Below are positions 1 through 6,939 of a stretch of DNA of 26,033 bases, piece after piece. The notes under the pieces were generated by a model. It did no database searches and had not been told where the DNA came from. It saw only the letters and a list, made by a program, of their open reading frames with translations. The stretch's first letter is position 1; every line of letters begins with the position of its first letter. Source of the DNA: DATGMP01 sp035293565 (lineage in GTDB: Bacteria > Pseudomonadota > Alphaproteobacteria > BOG-932 > Roseiterribacteraceae); NCBI GenBank assembly GCA_035293565.1, contig DATGMP010000039.1, positions 1-26,033 of the forward strand, written 5' to 3'. A program made the translations under genes and the position numbers.

Positions 1-635
1 CGGCCTGCCTGATAGTCGCGGTCGTTAACGTCCTTACCGAGGAGCGTCGCATCGACCAGCCCGTCGCGTCGCCGGATCAGCCCCGAGAAGGATGCCGAAA
101 GCTTGTCTTCGACGATGGGGACGCTCAGCGCGCCGCGAACATCCAGCCAATTATAGCTGCCGTAGGAGACGTCACCGGTTGCAGCGAATTTGTTTCCCGG
201 TTGCCGCGTGTTGATGATCACCGCGCCGTCGACCGTGTTGCGGCCGAACAAGCTGCCCTGGGCCGAGGGGATCACGTCGATCTGATCGATGTCGATGAAA
301 TCATAGAGGGCGCCGTAGCTGCGACCGAAATAGACGCCGTCGACGTAGGTTCCGACGCCGGTCTCGGTGAAGAAGTTCGTCGCATCGGGCACCGGTTGAT
401 GGAGGAAGAGACGAACCGCCAAGGGTACGCCGGTGTTGGTCTTGGCCAATAGGCTCGGCGCCTGGGATGAGGTCTGAGGGACGTCCAGCACCTCCTGATC
501 CTCCGCCATCGGCGCCGCGACCGAGATGAAGGCGCTCCCCGAGTCCGCAGCGCACGCATGGCCGGCGGCCAGAATGCCGAAGGGAACCGACAGGATCAGC
601 GGAAGGTTGGGCGGACGCACTTTCAGGAACCTCAT
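1..635 (-). CDS. TonB-dependent outer-membrane receptor, N-terminal part (runs off left edge)
   Basis: I translated this frame by hand from the ATG at 635; it stays open to the window edge (211 codons). The N-terminus has basic residues, a hydrophobic stretch and a likely signal peptidase site after about residue 29 (HACA|ADS). From about residue 92 it shows the second half of a receptor plug domain: TGVGTYVDGVYFGR, then IDQIDV, QGSLFGRNT and GAVIINTRQPG, followed by the first barrel strands. Such receptors import large substrates across the outer membrane using TonB/ExbBD energy. Two oddities: the first half of the plug seems about 35-50 residues short, with no clear TonB box, and the usual RGPQG is PSAQG here. 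The substrate cannot be told. No Shine-Dalgarno is visible before the ATG, but the signal peptide supports this start. It lies downstream of the HAD gene on the same strand. Confidence 0.85.
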   Translation of the reverse strand, partial: MRFLKVRPPNLPLILSVPFGILAAGHACAADSGSAFISVAAPMAEDQEVLDVPQTSSQAPSLLAKTNTGVPLAVRLFLHQPVPDATNFFTETGVGTYVDGVYFGRSYGALYDFIDIDQIDVIPSAQGSLFGRNTVDGAVIINTRQPGNKFAATGDVSYGSYNWLDVRGALSVPIVEDKLSASFSGLIRRRDGLVDATLLGKDVNDRDYQAG

Positions 636-661
636 TATAATACATTCATTAGAAGATACTC

Positions 662-690
662 ATATTCTAATAACTGTTTTCGGAAGTCAA
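662..690 (-). promoter_or_regulatory. Candidate sigma-70 promoter of the TonB-dependent receptor
   Basis: Read on the minus strand, TTGACT (685-690) is followed after 17 bases by GAATAT (662-667). This would start transcription near 655, about 20 bases before the receptor ATG. The element lies in a markedly AT-rich stretch (about 636-740) in otherwise GC-rich DNA. The -10 box matches only half of the consensus, so this is inferred. Confidence 0.45.
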
Positions 691-755
691 ATCTTTTCAT
701 ATATCTGTAATTTTATGTACATTATGGGCATTCCTTTTGAAATGGGGCGCGCTCG

Positions 756-1451
756 CTAGACAGATCGTGCGGGTTGAATCTCGGCGAGATCGGTTTTGAT
801 AAGACGGTCTATCAGCTCGATCACCCCGTCGCCGGCGGGCCGGCTCGTCACGAAGTCCGCGGCCTCTTTCAGCGAAGGGACGGCGTTCGCGACGGCCACG
901 GAGCAGCCGGCAAGGGCGAGCAGCGCATGGTCGTTCTCGCCATCGCCCACAGCGACGACCCTGCGCGGAGACAGTGCGAGCTTCGCGAGCGCGGCCTCCA
1001 GTCCGAACGCTTTGTTGACGCCGGGCGGAAGCACCATCACCGCGCCTTTGTTGAAGATGATCTCCAGCTCCAACCCAAGCGCACGGATAGCGTCGAGGAC
1101 TTCTTGCTCATGCGGCTCGCGCGTCGCGACGATTACGCGGCCAACCGATAGCGGGCGAATGTTTCGGGCGCGGAGCGCGTGGACGAATTCCTCCGGCGGG
1201 GCCGGCGCCAAGGGAATCTCTTGGTCGTTTTGCGGGTGGTAGAGCAGCGCGCCATTCTCGGCGACGACCCAGTCGAAGAGATCGAGACCGGGGCAGACCA
1301 GCTTCAGGTCCGGCAACTCGCGTCCCGTCACCATCAGGACTCGCCGCCCGCTTTCGCGAAGGCGCCCCAGCGCGGCTCGCGTCGCGTCGGACATCGCGCC
1401 CTCGGCTGCGAGGGTGCCGTCATAGTCGCAGGCGAGCGCAAGAAGATACAT
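756..1451 (-). CDS. HAD-superfamily hydrolase, Cof/IIB-like
   Basis: The 231-aa protein starting MYLLALACDYDGTLA has all four HAD motifs: D9xD11GT (nucleophile and acid/base aspartates), T42 in VTGR, a lysine (K135 or K147) in the region NKGAVMVLPPGVNK, and GDGENDHALL at 169-178 for Mg binding. The segment between motifs II and III is long enough for a type IIB (Cof-like) cap. The family hydrolyses phosphate esters, often sugar phosphates; the substrate here is unknown. The frame stays open upstream to 1925, but that extension is low-complexity and does not resemble the family, so I start at 1449-1451. Related proteins that I recall carry a C-terminal HerA-like ATPase domain; it is absent here. 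The stop lies about 120 bases before the receptor gene on the same strand. Confidence 0.85.
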   Translation of the reverse strand: MYLLALACDYDGTLAAEGAMSDATRAALGRLRESGRRVLMVTGRELPDLKLVCPGLDLFDWVVAENGALLYHPQNDQEIPLAPAPPEEFVHALRARNIRPLSVGRVIVATREPHEQEVLDAIRALGLELEIIFNKGAVMVLPPGVNKAFGLEAALAKLALSPRRVVAVGDGENDHALLALAGCSVAVANAVPSLKEAADFVTSRPAGDGVIELIDRLIKTDLAEIQPARSV

Positions 1452-1631
1452 GGTCGGACGAAGCTCCGTGTGTCGGGGTAGAAATGTCCCGTTCTGCGGG
1501 CACGTTCCCGATTTTCGCGCCGCGGCGATCGCCGCTGGAATTATCTCGCCACCCTGACGTTCTCCTCGACGCACGGCCATCACCTTGGTCGCAAAAAAAA
1601 TCGTACGTTCCGATATAGTGGCGAGGTCTCC

Positions 1632-1892
1632 ATGCACAGCCTTGGCTCCGGTCGTCCGACGCGAAACAATGGCGCGGGCAGCGCCTTCGTGCTTGCAGTC
1701 TCCGGACGGACAGGCGGCGTTCTGTTGCGGGAAGGGAAGGGGTTTCGTTTCAATGCCTCCGATCCAGCGATGCGGCGGCTGGATGGGGTCTATTTCGCGA
1801 GCCTCGCGGAGGCCGAAGCGGCGGTCGAATTGATGACGACCAACAGGCGCGGCGCTCAGGGCATCGAAGCCAGCATCTCCGCGCTGTTCTGA
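1632..1892 (+). CDS. Small hypothetical protein (86 aa)
   Basis: I do not recognise a named family. The protein runs MHSLGSGRPTRNNGAG and then has a middle with a plausible small alpha/beta fold: GGVLLREGKGFRFNASDP, MRRLDGVYFASLAEAEAAVELM. The pattern 'FRF-A-DP--R-LDG--F-S--EAE-A' resembles short uncharacterised proteins I associate with proteobacteria. A GAGG sequence sits five bases before the ATG, which supports translation. It is divergent from the HAD gene, with 180 bases between the two starts. There is no signal peptide or membrane segment. A chance open frame in GC-rich DNA remains possible. Confidence 0.5.
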   Translation: MHSLGSGRPTRNNGAGSAFVLAVSGRTGGVLLREGKGFRFNASDPAMRRLDGVYFASLAEAEAAVELMTTNRRGAQGIEASISALF

Positions 1893-2118
1893 GCTTGCGG
1901 CTAAGCCCGGCCGCTTCCGAGCCACTCGGCCAAGTCATGACATCGTTCCGCCGATGTCGCCGACAAGGACGAGCACGCGTCGTTAGCGACCGAGCTCAGC
2001 TATTCGACGGGCTGGACAGAGCGCCGGTGCTTCCGTTCGGCGCGGTTTGGTTGGCGGTCGATCCGCCGGCGAAGTTCGATTGCGCGAATGCCGGGACGGA
2101 AGCCGGAGCGTCGGCATA

Positions 2119-2153
2119 TTAAGACAATTGACTTATTCAGTCTCTCGTCTTAA
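2119..2153. promoter_or_regulatory. 35-bp interrupted palindrome, candidate TetR operator
   Basis: The sequence is symmetric about base 2136, with 13 of 17 possible pairs complementary. The outer arms TTAAGAC (2119-2125) and GTCTTAA (2147-2153) match perfectly, and so do the inner arms GACT (2130-2133) and AGTC (2139-2142). The layout is GAC-n4-GAC facing GTC-n4-GTC. It covers the -35 box and spacer of the promoter for the hydroxylase-TetR gene pair. TetR-family dimers bind dyads, and some (QacR type) use two dimers on a long one. That the binder is the TetR encoded at 2979 is inferred. Confidence 0.65.
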
Positions 2154-2156
2154 ATT
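2128..2156 (+). promoter_or_regulatory. Promoter of the sterol-desaturase/TetR unit
   Basis: TTGACT (2128-2133), a 17-base spacer and TAAATT (2151-2156) form a good sigma-70-like promoter. Transcription would start near 2162, which argues for translation from the ATG at 2189 rather than from the upstream in-frame ATG at 2156. The promoter is embedded in the dyad at 2119-2153. Confidence 0.6.
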
Positions 2157-2188
2157 TGTGTCGGCTCCGAATGAGGCGAGAGGCGCAT

Positions 2189-2977
2189 ATGACAGCCAAG
2201 GAAATGAGCGTCTGGATCGTCGGCATCTTTTTCGCGATGCTGGCGGCGGAAATAGTCGGCGGATTCCATCGCCCTGGACGGCAATCGTTCAAGGATTGGG
2301 CTTTCGCCTTGACGGGCCTGTCCTTCCAGACTCTGGTGACGCCGCCCTTGGTCGCGCTCGCGGTCGGCTTTCTGCTCGATCGCGTTCTTCCGGCGAGCTC
2401 GGGCCGCTTGGCCGGCTTGTCCTTCTGGGCCGTTTTCCCGGTCTGGTGGGTGACCGAGGAATTCTGTCATTACTGGCTGCATCGCTGGTCGCATGAATGG
2501 CGGTGGCTCTGGAAGCTCCACCGCACACATCACAGCGCCGCGCAGCTCAATGTCGGCGTGATCTTCCGATACAATGTCTTCTGGACCTTCCTGCTCCCCC
2601 AGACCTGGTTCGGAGCGGTGGCGGTCCATCTTGGTCTGCTCGACGTCTTCGCGGCCAGCACTCTCATCACCTTCGTGGTCAATGTGCTGACCCACACGAG
2701 CTATCGCTGGGACTTGGCGCTCCGCCGGCTGCCCGGCATGACTCCGGCCTTCAATGTGCTGGAAAAAGTGATCACATTGCCCGATACCCATCATGCCCAT
2801 CACGGGATGGGTCGGCAGGCTTACATGACCGGAAACTATGCCGTGACGATCTTCCTTTTCGATATGCTGCTCGGCACGGGGCGTATTCCGCGCGCGCGGC
2901 AGGAGAGGTTCGGCCTGCCGGGCCGGTTCGATTGGAAGGAAGAGCTCTTCTGGCCGGTCATGACCCGGTCCGAATAG
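2189..2977 (+). CDS. Sterol desaturase / fatty acid hydroxylase family membrane protein
   Basis: The 262-aa protein has the di-iron histidine clusters of this superfamily: H94-x3-H98 (EFCHYWLHRWSHE), H111-x2-H114-H115 (KLHRTHHS), H169 (LTHTSYRW) and H201-H202-x-H204-H205 (DTHHAHH). Hydrophobic segments near residues 8-24, 40-64, 76-90 and 130-168 fit an integral membrane protein with the metal centre on the cytoplasmic side. Known members insert oxygen into or desaturate lipids, such as sterols, carotenoids and ornithine lipids; the substrate here is unknown. An in-frame ATG at 2156 is rejected because it precedes the likely transcription start; GAGAGG lies close before the chosen ATG. The TetR gene starts one base after the stop, so the two genes are co-transcribed. 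Confidence 0.9.
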   Translation: MTAKEMSVWIVGIFFAMLAAEIVGGFHRPGRQSFKDWAFALTGLSFQTLVTPPLVALAVGFLLDRVLPASSGRLAGLSFWAVFPVWWVTEEFCHYWLHRWSHEWRWLWKLHRTHHSAAQLNVGVIFRYNVFWTFLLPQTWFGAVAVHLGLLDVFAASTLITFVVNVLTHTSYRWDLALRRLPGMTPAFNVLEKVITLPDTHHAHHGMGRQAYMTGNYAVTIFLFDMLLGTGRIPRARQERFGLPGRFDWKEELFWPVMTRSE

Positions 2978-2978
2978 C

Positions 2979-3623
2979 GTGGCGGCAAAGGCCAAGCCCG
3001 TCGGTCGCGCCGGTGCGCGCGAGCGCATGCTGGAAACCGCGGAGCGCCTCCTCGGCGAGTATGGCATCGACGGCGTTTCGCTGCGCCAGATCGGCGCCGC
3101 CACCGGCCAGGGAAACAATTCCGCGGTCCAATATCATTTCGGAGACAAAGCCGGGCTCGTGCGCGAGATCATCGCTCGACGGGTCGAGTCTTTTGAGCCC
3201 AGACGCCGGGGGATGCTCGATCGAGCGTCCGCATTAGGCAAGCTGAAGGATGTGCGCACGCTGCTCGAAATCATCTTTCTGCCCTTGGCCGAGGCGGTCG
3301 ACGCGGAAGGACGCCATGTCTATGCGCGCTTCATGATGCAGTTCCTGACCCGCTTTCAGTACGAGCCCGGCTTCACGCATCCCGGGTGGGCGCCCGAAAG
3401 CGCTGCGACGCAGGCGGCGCTGCTTCTCGCAAAAAGTCTCCCTTTCCTCAGCGGGGATGCGCTGAGCACCCGGATCAACCGGGTGGGCGGCCTTTTCTTC
3501 AACGCGCTCATCGATCGCGACAATGCGATCACGCACGGCAAGCCCGTGGAGTCGGAAGACGCGTTCTTCGCCGATCTCTTTGCCATGATGGAAGCGGCCG
3601 CCCGAACACCTCCGTCCAAATAG
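2979..3623 (+). CDS. TetR/AcrR-family transcriptional regulator
   Basis: The 214-aa protein begins with a GTG codon one base after the hydroxylase stop, so translation is probably coupled. Residues about 12-65 form the TetR DNA-binding domain: RERMLETAERLLGEYGIDGVS, then the helix-turn-helix LRQIGAATGQGNNSAVQYHFGDKAGL with the typical YHF-DK-L signature. The rest is a helical ligand-binding and dimerisation domain. TetR proteins are usually repressors released by a small ligand. The 35-bp palindrome over the promoter of this gene pair is the obvious target, giving autoregulation. The ligand may be a lipid or steroid handled by the neighbouring enzymes, but that rests on context only. Confidence 0.92.
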   Translation: MAAKAKPVGRAGARERMLETAERLLGEYGIDGVSLRQIGAATGQGNNSAVQYHFGDKAGLVREIIARRVESFEPRRRGMLDRASALGKLKDVRTLLEIIFLPLAEAVDAEGRHVYARFMMQFLTRFQYEPGFTHPGWAPESAATQAALLLAKSLPFLSGDALSTRINRVGGLFFNALIDRDNAITHGKPVESEDAFFADLFAMMEAAARTPPSK

Positions 3624-3632
3624 GGCGATTCA

Positions 3633-3660
3633 GAAAAACATTGCGCAGAAAACGTTTTTC
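3633..3660. repeat. Inverted repeat between the TetR and flavoprotein genes
   Basis: GAAAAAC (3633-3639) is the exact reverse complement of GTTTTTC (3654-3660), with 14 bases between. Inside the right half is a perfect 10-base palindrome, AAAACGTTTT (3649-3658). The site lies 46 bases before the flavoprotein ATG. It could be a regulator site or a weak hairpin; it lacks the GC-rich stem of an intrinsic terminator and does not resemble the 2119-2153 dyad. Confidence 0.35.
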
Positions 3661-3706
3661 GTGGAGCTTGGGATCGGGACAGCCCCAAGCCGCATGAGAT
3701 GGCGCA

Positions 3707-5422
3707 ATGAACGAAGTGAGTTGGGACAAAACCGTCGATATTTTGGTGGTCGGATCGGGCGCCGGAGCGATGACGGCGGCCCTGCGCGCTTCGCATGCCG
3801 GCGCCGACGTGCTGATCGCCGAGAAGAGCCCCTTCTATGGTGGCACCTCGGCGACTTCGGGCGGCGGCCTTTGGATCCCCGTCAATCACCTGATGGCCGC
3901 CTGCAACATCCCCGATACGCGGGATGAGGCGCTGCAATACATGCTGGCGCTGACCGGCGACGACGTGCCCGAGGAAAATGTCGCCGCTTATGTCGACAAT
4001 GGCGCGCGGATGCTCCGCTGGATGGAGGAGAACACCCACGCCAAGTTCGAGGCGATGACCTATTACGCCGATTACTACCAGCATCTGCCGGGCGCCAAAC
4101 CGGGAGGCCGGTCGATCGACCCGTTACCCTTCGCGGCACAGGAGCTGGGCGAGGATTTCCGCAACATGCGCGATCCGCACCCGCAGACGCGGGTGATGGG
4201 GATGATGGGCTATACCAATGTCGAGGGCACGGTTCTGTTGTCGAAACTGCCCGGCTGGTTCGGGCTGATCGTGAAGCTTGCCTTGCGCTACTTCGCGGAC
4301 ATCCCCTGGCGATTCACCTCGCGCAAGTCGCGACGCCTGACGATGGGCAATGCGCTGATCGGAAGGCTGCGCAAATCGCTTATCGAGAGGCAGGTCCCGA
4401 TCTGGCTCTCCGCGCCCGCAGAGGAGCTGATCACCGGGGGCGACGGCCGGATCATCGGCGCGCAAGTGCGGCGCGACGGGAAGCCGCTGCGCATACGGGC
4501 GCTGCGCGGCGTGATCCTGGCCTCGGGCGGCTTCGAGCACAATCAGGCGCTTCGTGATGCCTATCTGCCGCAGCCGAGCCGGACGCGTTGGTCGGCGGGC
4601 AATCCGGCCAATACCGGCGACATGCTGATCGCGGGCAAGGCGATCGGTGCCGCGGACGCGCTGATGGACGAGGCCTGGTGGAGCCCCACGATGACGATCG
4701 ACGCCGAAGATCGCGCCCGCGCGCTCTTCACCGAGCGCTCGATGCCGGGGGCAATCGTCGTGAACAAGGAGGGGCGCCGCTTCTTCAATGAATCCGTCGC
4801 CTACACGACGGCGGTCCAGGCGATGTACCAGCCGGGCAACTTACCTTCCTATTTGATCTTCGACTCCCGTTATAAGCGCGAATATCCGTTCGGGCCCTTG
4901 CTGCCCGGCGGGATGCATCTCAACTGGCTTCAGCCGAGGCGGATCCGGAGCGAACTGCTCAGGCGGTCGGCGACGATCGAGGGCCTAGCCAAGCTTCTCT
5001 CGATCGCGCCCGGCGGGCTCGAGGCGACCGTCGCGCGGTTCAACGGCTTCGCCAAGACCGGGAAGGACGAGGACTTCGCGCGCGGCGAGAATGCCTATGA
5101 TCTGCTCTACGGCGATGTCCGCATCAAGCCGAATCCTTGCCTCGCGCCGCTGCTGGAACCGCCATTCTACGGCATCGAGATCCATCCGGGCGATATCGGC
5201 ACCAAGGGCGGGCTCAAAACCAATGCCGATGCCGAGGTTGTGAACGAGGCCGGCAAGCCGATCGGCGGGCTCTATGCCGTCGGCAATTGCTCGGCCTCGG
5301 TCATGGGGCGCTACTATCCGGGCGCCGGCGCCACGATCGGTCCGGCCATGACCTTCGGTTTCGTCGCGGCGGAGCACGCGTGCGGCGTCAATGCGCGGAA
5401 CGAGCCGGCGGACGCGGCTTGA
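3707..5422 (+). CDS. FAD-dependent oxidoreductase of the 3-ketosteroid delta-1-dehydrogenase / fumarate reductase flavoprotein family
   Basis: The 571-aa protein starts with a dinucleotide-binding fold (VDILVVGSGAGAMTAALRA, G16-G20) and the FAD/substrate loop GGTSATSGGG (45-54). Near the C-terminus are GGLYAVGNCSASVMG and YYPGAGATIGPAMTFGF. The pair Y537 and G541 in YPGAG matches the position of the catalytic Tyr and Gly described for Rhodococcus KstD1 (Y487/G491), and tyrosines at 119-124 lie where its Tyr119 does. This favours a KstD-like steroid or related enone dehydrogenase over a fumarate reductase. Exact specificity (delta-1, delta-4, or a non-steroid ketone) cannot be read from sequence. 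It follows the TetR gene by 83 bases on the same strand and may share its control. There is no signal peptide, so it is probably cytoplasmic. Confidence 0.85.
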   Translation: MNEVSWDKTVDILVVGSGAGAMTAALRASHAGADVLIAEKSPFYGGTSATSGGGLWIPVNHLMAACNIPDTRDEALQYMLALTGDDVPEENVAAYVDNGARMLRWMEENTHAKFEAMTYYADYYQHLPGAKPGGRSIDPLPFAAQELGEDFRNMRDPHPQTRVMGMMGYTNVEGTVLLSKLPGWFGLIVKLALRYFADIPWRFTSRKSRRLTMGNALIGRLRKSLIERQVPIWLSAPAEELITGGDGRIIGAQVRRDGKPLRIRALRGVILASGGFEHNQALRDAYLPQPSRTRWSAGNPANTGDMLIAGKAIGAADALMDEAWWSPTMTIDAEDRARALFTERSMPGAIVVNKEGRRFFNESVAYTTAVQAMYQPGNLPSYLIFDSRYKREYPFGPLLPGGMHLNWLQPRRIRSELLRRSATIEGLAKLLSIAPGGLEATVARFNGFAKTGKDEDFARGENAYDLLYGDVRIKPNPCLAPLLEPPFYGIEIHPGDIGTKGGLKTNADAEVVNEAGKPIGGLYAVGNCSASVMGRYYPGAGATIGPAMTFGFVAAEHACGVNARNEPADAA

Positions 5423-5445
5423 GGAAGCCTAGAGGCCGATACCCA

Positions 5446-5474
5446 TTGCGCCTTTTCGCGCGGCTCGCTACATA
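5446..5474 (+). promoter_or_regulatory. Candidate promoter of the tRNA-Trp-secE-nusG unit
   Basis: TTGCGC (5446-5451), a 17-base spacer and TACATA (5469-5474) lie about 55 bases before the tRNA. The match to the consensus is modest, but spacing and position are right, and the interval from the flavoprotein stop (5422) to the tRNA leaves little other room. Confidence 0.4.
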
Positions 5475-5529
5475 GTCGCCCTTCGCGCGCCGCCCGATCG
5501 GGTTGGGGCGCGAACGGCGCTGCCCGTTT

Positions 5530-5605
5530 AGGAGTGTAGCTCAATTGGTAGAGCACCGGTCTCCAAAACCGGGGGTTGGGGGTTCGAGCCCCTCCACTCC
5601 TGCCA
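5530..5605 (+). tRNA. trnW: tRNA-Trp (anticodon CCA)
   Basis: A full cloverleaf can be drawn. The acceptor stem AGGAGTG (5530-5536) pairs with CACTCCT (5595-5601). The D arm is GCTC/GAGC. The anticodon stem CCGGT/ACCGG encloses the loop CTCCAAA, with anticodon CCA at 5563-5565. The T arm contains GTTCGAGC. The discriminator is G and the CCA end is encoded. tRNA-Trp directly before secE-nusG is the usual alphaproteobacterial order. Confidence 0.97.
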
Positions 5606-5670
5606 GAGCGCGCCGCCACTAGATATAGAGAGAAAGAGGAACAGGCCCGCCGATTCGGGTCGAAGCAGGC

Positions 5671-5871
5671 ATGGCGAGAACGAGTCCAGCTCAATTCTTC
5701 CGCGAAGTGCGCCAGGAGGTCAGGCACGTCACATGGCCTTCGCGCAAGGAAACCGTCACCACCACCTCCATGGTTTTCCTGATGGTGGTCGCGGTGTCGC
5801 TGTTCCTGTCCTTCATCGACTGGATCATCGGCCACGCGCTGCAGCTGGTCCTCGGCATCGGAGCGCCCTGA
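5671..5871 (+). CDS. secE: Preprotein translocase subunit SecE
   Basis: This 66-aa protein is the short, single-membrane-span form of SecE. Residues 1-32 are amphipathic and cytoplasmic (PAQFFREVRQEVRHVTWPSRKETVTTT), containing the conserved V-W-P-S/T-R-E/K signature. Residues about 34-62 form the transmembrane helix. SecE clamps the SecY channel of the SecYEG translocon. It starts 65 bases after tRNA-Trp and ends one base before nusG, so it is co-transcribed with both. Confidence 0.96.
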   Translation: MARTSPAQFFREVRQEVRHVTWPSRKETVTTTSMVFLMVVAVSLFLSFIDWIIGHALQLVLGIGAP

Positions 5872-5872
5872 C

Positions 5873-6406
5873 ATGACTATGCGCTGGTATGTGATGCACG
5901 TCTATTCGGGCTTCGAGAAGAAGGCTAAGCAGTCGATTCTCGAGAAGGCCGCGAAGCAGGGATTGTCCGACAAGTTCGAGGAGATCCTCGTGCCGACCGA
6001 AGAGGTCGTCGAGGTGCGCCGCGGCTCCAAGGTGAACGCCGAGCGCAAATTCTTCCCGGGCTATGTCCTCATCAAGATGGAGATGACCGACGAGACCTGG
6101 CATCTCGTGCGGAACACGCCCAAGGTGACTGGTTTCCTGGGCGGCGGCGGCACGCGGCCGGTGCCGATCAGCGACACCGAGGCGCAGCGCATTATCAGCC
6201 AGGTCAAGGAAGGTATAGAGCGGCCGAGGCCCTCGATCACCTTCGAGATCGGCGAGCAGGTCCGCGTCTGTGACGGCCCGTTCAACTCCTTCAACGGTCT
6301 GGTCGAGGAAGTGGACGAAGAGCGCAGCCGCCTCAAGGTCGCAGTCTCGATCTTCGGCCGCTCGACCCCCGTGGAGCTCGAATACACGCAGGTGGAGAAG
6401 GTCTGA
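5873..6406 (+). CDS. nusG: Transcription termination/antitermination factor NusG
   Basis: The 177-aa protein has the N-terminal NGN domain, which binds RNA polymerase (RWYVMHVYSGFEKKAKQSI, then FFPGYVLIKMEM and VTGFLGGGG). A KOW domain follows from about residue 124 (FEIGEQVRVCDGPFNSFNGLVEEVD), which contacts Rho or ribosomal protein S10. Length and motifs are normal. It begins one base after secE, indicating translational coupling. Confidence 0.97.
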   Translation: MTMRWYVMHVYSGFEKKAKQSILEKAAKQGLSDKFEEILVPTEEVVEVRRGSKVNAERKFFPGYVLIKMEMTDETWHLVRNTPKVTGFLGGGGTRPVPISDTEAQRIISQVKEGIERPRPSITFEIGEQVRVCDGPFNSFNGLVEEVDEERSRLKVAVSIFGRSTPVELEYTQVEKV

Positions 6407-6416
6407 GAATTTCGCC

Positions 6417-6447
6417 GCGTGGGAGGCTCGCCATGGCCGCACCACGC
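6417..6447 (+). promoter_or_regulatory. Candidate L1-binding leader hairpin before rplK
   Basis: GCGTGG (6417-6422) pairs exactly with CCACGC (6442-6447) across a 19-base loop containing GAGGCTCGCC. It lies in the 100-base untranslated gap before rplK-rplA. In other bacteria L1 represses its own operon by binding an mRNA structure at this place that imitates its 23S rRNA site. Position and a GTGGGAG...CACCAC frame support this; binding itself is inferred. Confidence 0.45.
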
Positions 6448-6506
6448 ACTCCGGCGGAGCCTCTGAGCGCCGCCATCGTCGGGCTTCGGCCCATTGGAGG
6501 TTATGA

Positions 6507-6938
6507 ATGGCAAAGAAGATAACCGGCTATATCAAGCTGCAGGTGCCGGCCGGAAAGGCCAACCCGTCGCCACCCATCGGGCCGGCGCTGGGTCAGCGCG
6601 GCTTGAACATCATGGAGTTCTGCAAGGCCTTCAACGCCAAGACGCAGGACATGGAACCGGGGATGCCGATCCCGGTCGTGATCACGGTCTATGGCGACCG
6701 TACCTTCACCTTCGTCACCAAGACTCCGCCCAATAGCTACTTCCTCCTGAAGGAGGCCAAGGTGCAGAAGGGGTCGCAGACCCCGGGAACCGGCACCGTC
6801 GGCAAGATCACGATGGAGCAGGTCCGCAAGATCGCCCAGGTCAAGATGGTCGATATGAACGCCAACGATGTCGAGGCGGCGGTGCGCATGCTGGTGGGCT
6901 CGGCCCGATCCATGGGCCTCGAAGTGGTGGGGCAGTAA
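6507..6938 (+). CDS. rplK: 50S ribosomal protein L11
   Basis: The 143-aa protein has the hallmark proline-rich N-terminal domain (LQVPAGKANPSPPIGPALGQRGLNIMEFCKAFN) and a C-terminal rRNA-binding domain (GKITMEQVRKIAQVKMVDMNANDVEAAVRMLVGSARSMGLEV). L11 binds the GTPase-associated centre of 23S rRNA and is needed for stringent-response sensing by RelA. TTGGAGG six bases upstream is a good ribosome binding site and fixes the start at 6507, rather than the out-of-frame ATG at 6503. rplA starts one base after its stop. Confidence 0.98.
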   Translation: MAKKITGYIKLQVPAGKANPSPPIGPALGQRGLNIMEFCKAFNAKTQDMEPGMPIPVVITVYGDRTFTFVTKTPPNSYFLLKEAKVQKGSQTPGTGTVGKITMEQVRKIAQVKMVDMNANDVEAAVRMLVGSARSMGLEVVGQ

Positions 6939-6939
6939 C

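Noticed and set aside
1452..1925. N-terminal extension of the HAD hydrolase
   Set aside because: The frame is open, but the extension is compositionally odd and absent from the family; the DYDGT motif belongs near the true N-terminus at 1451.
1895..2122. 75-codon open frame before the hydroxylase promoter
   Set aside because: No ribosome binding site, no family resemblance and Arg/Ala-rich composition typical of random GC-rich frames. The interval 1893-2118 is left as empty of recognised features.
2150..3118. 322-codon antisense frame opposite the hydroxylase gene
   Set aside because: The sense strand carries the conserved histidine boxes, and the antisense product has no known pattern.
5416..5429. 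Short stem GGCTT/AAGCC over the flavoprotein stop codon as a terminator
   Set aside because: Only five pairs and no T-run follow; too weak to call.
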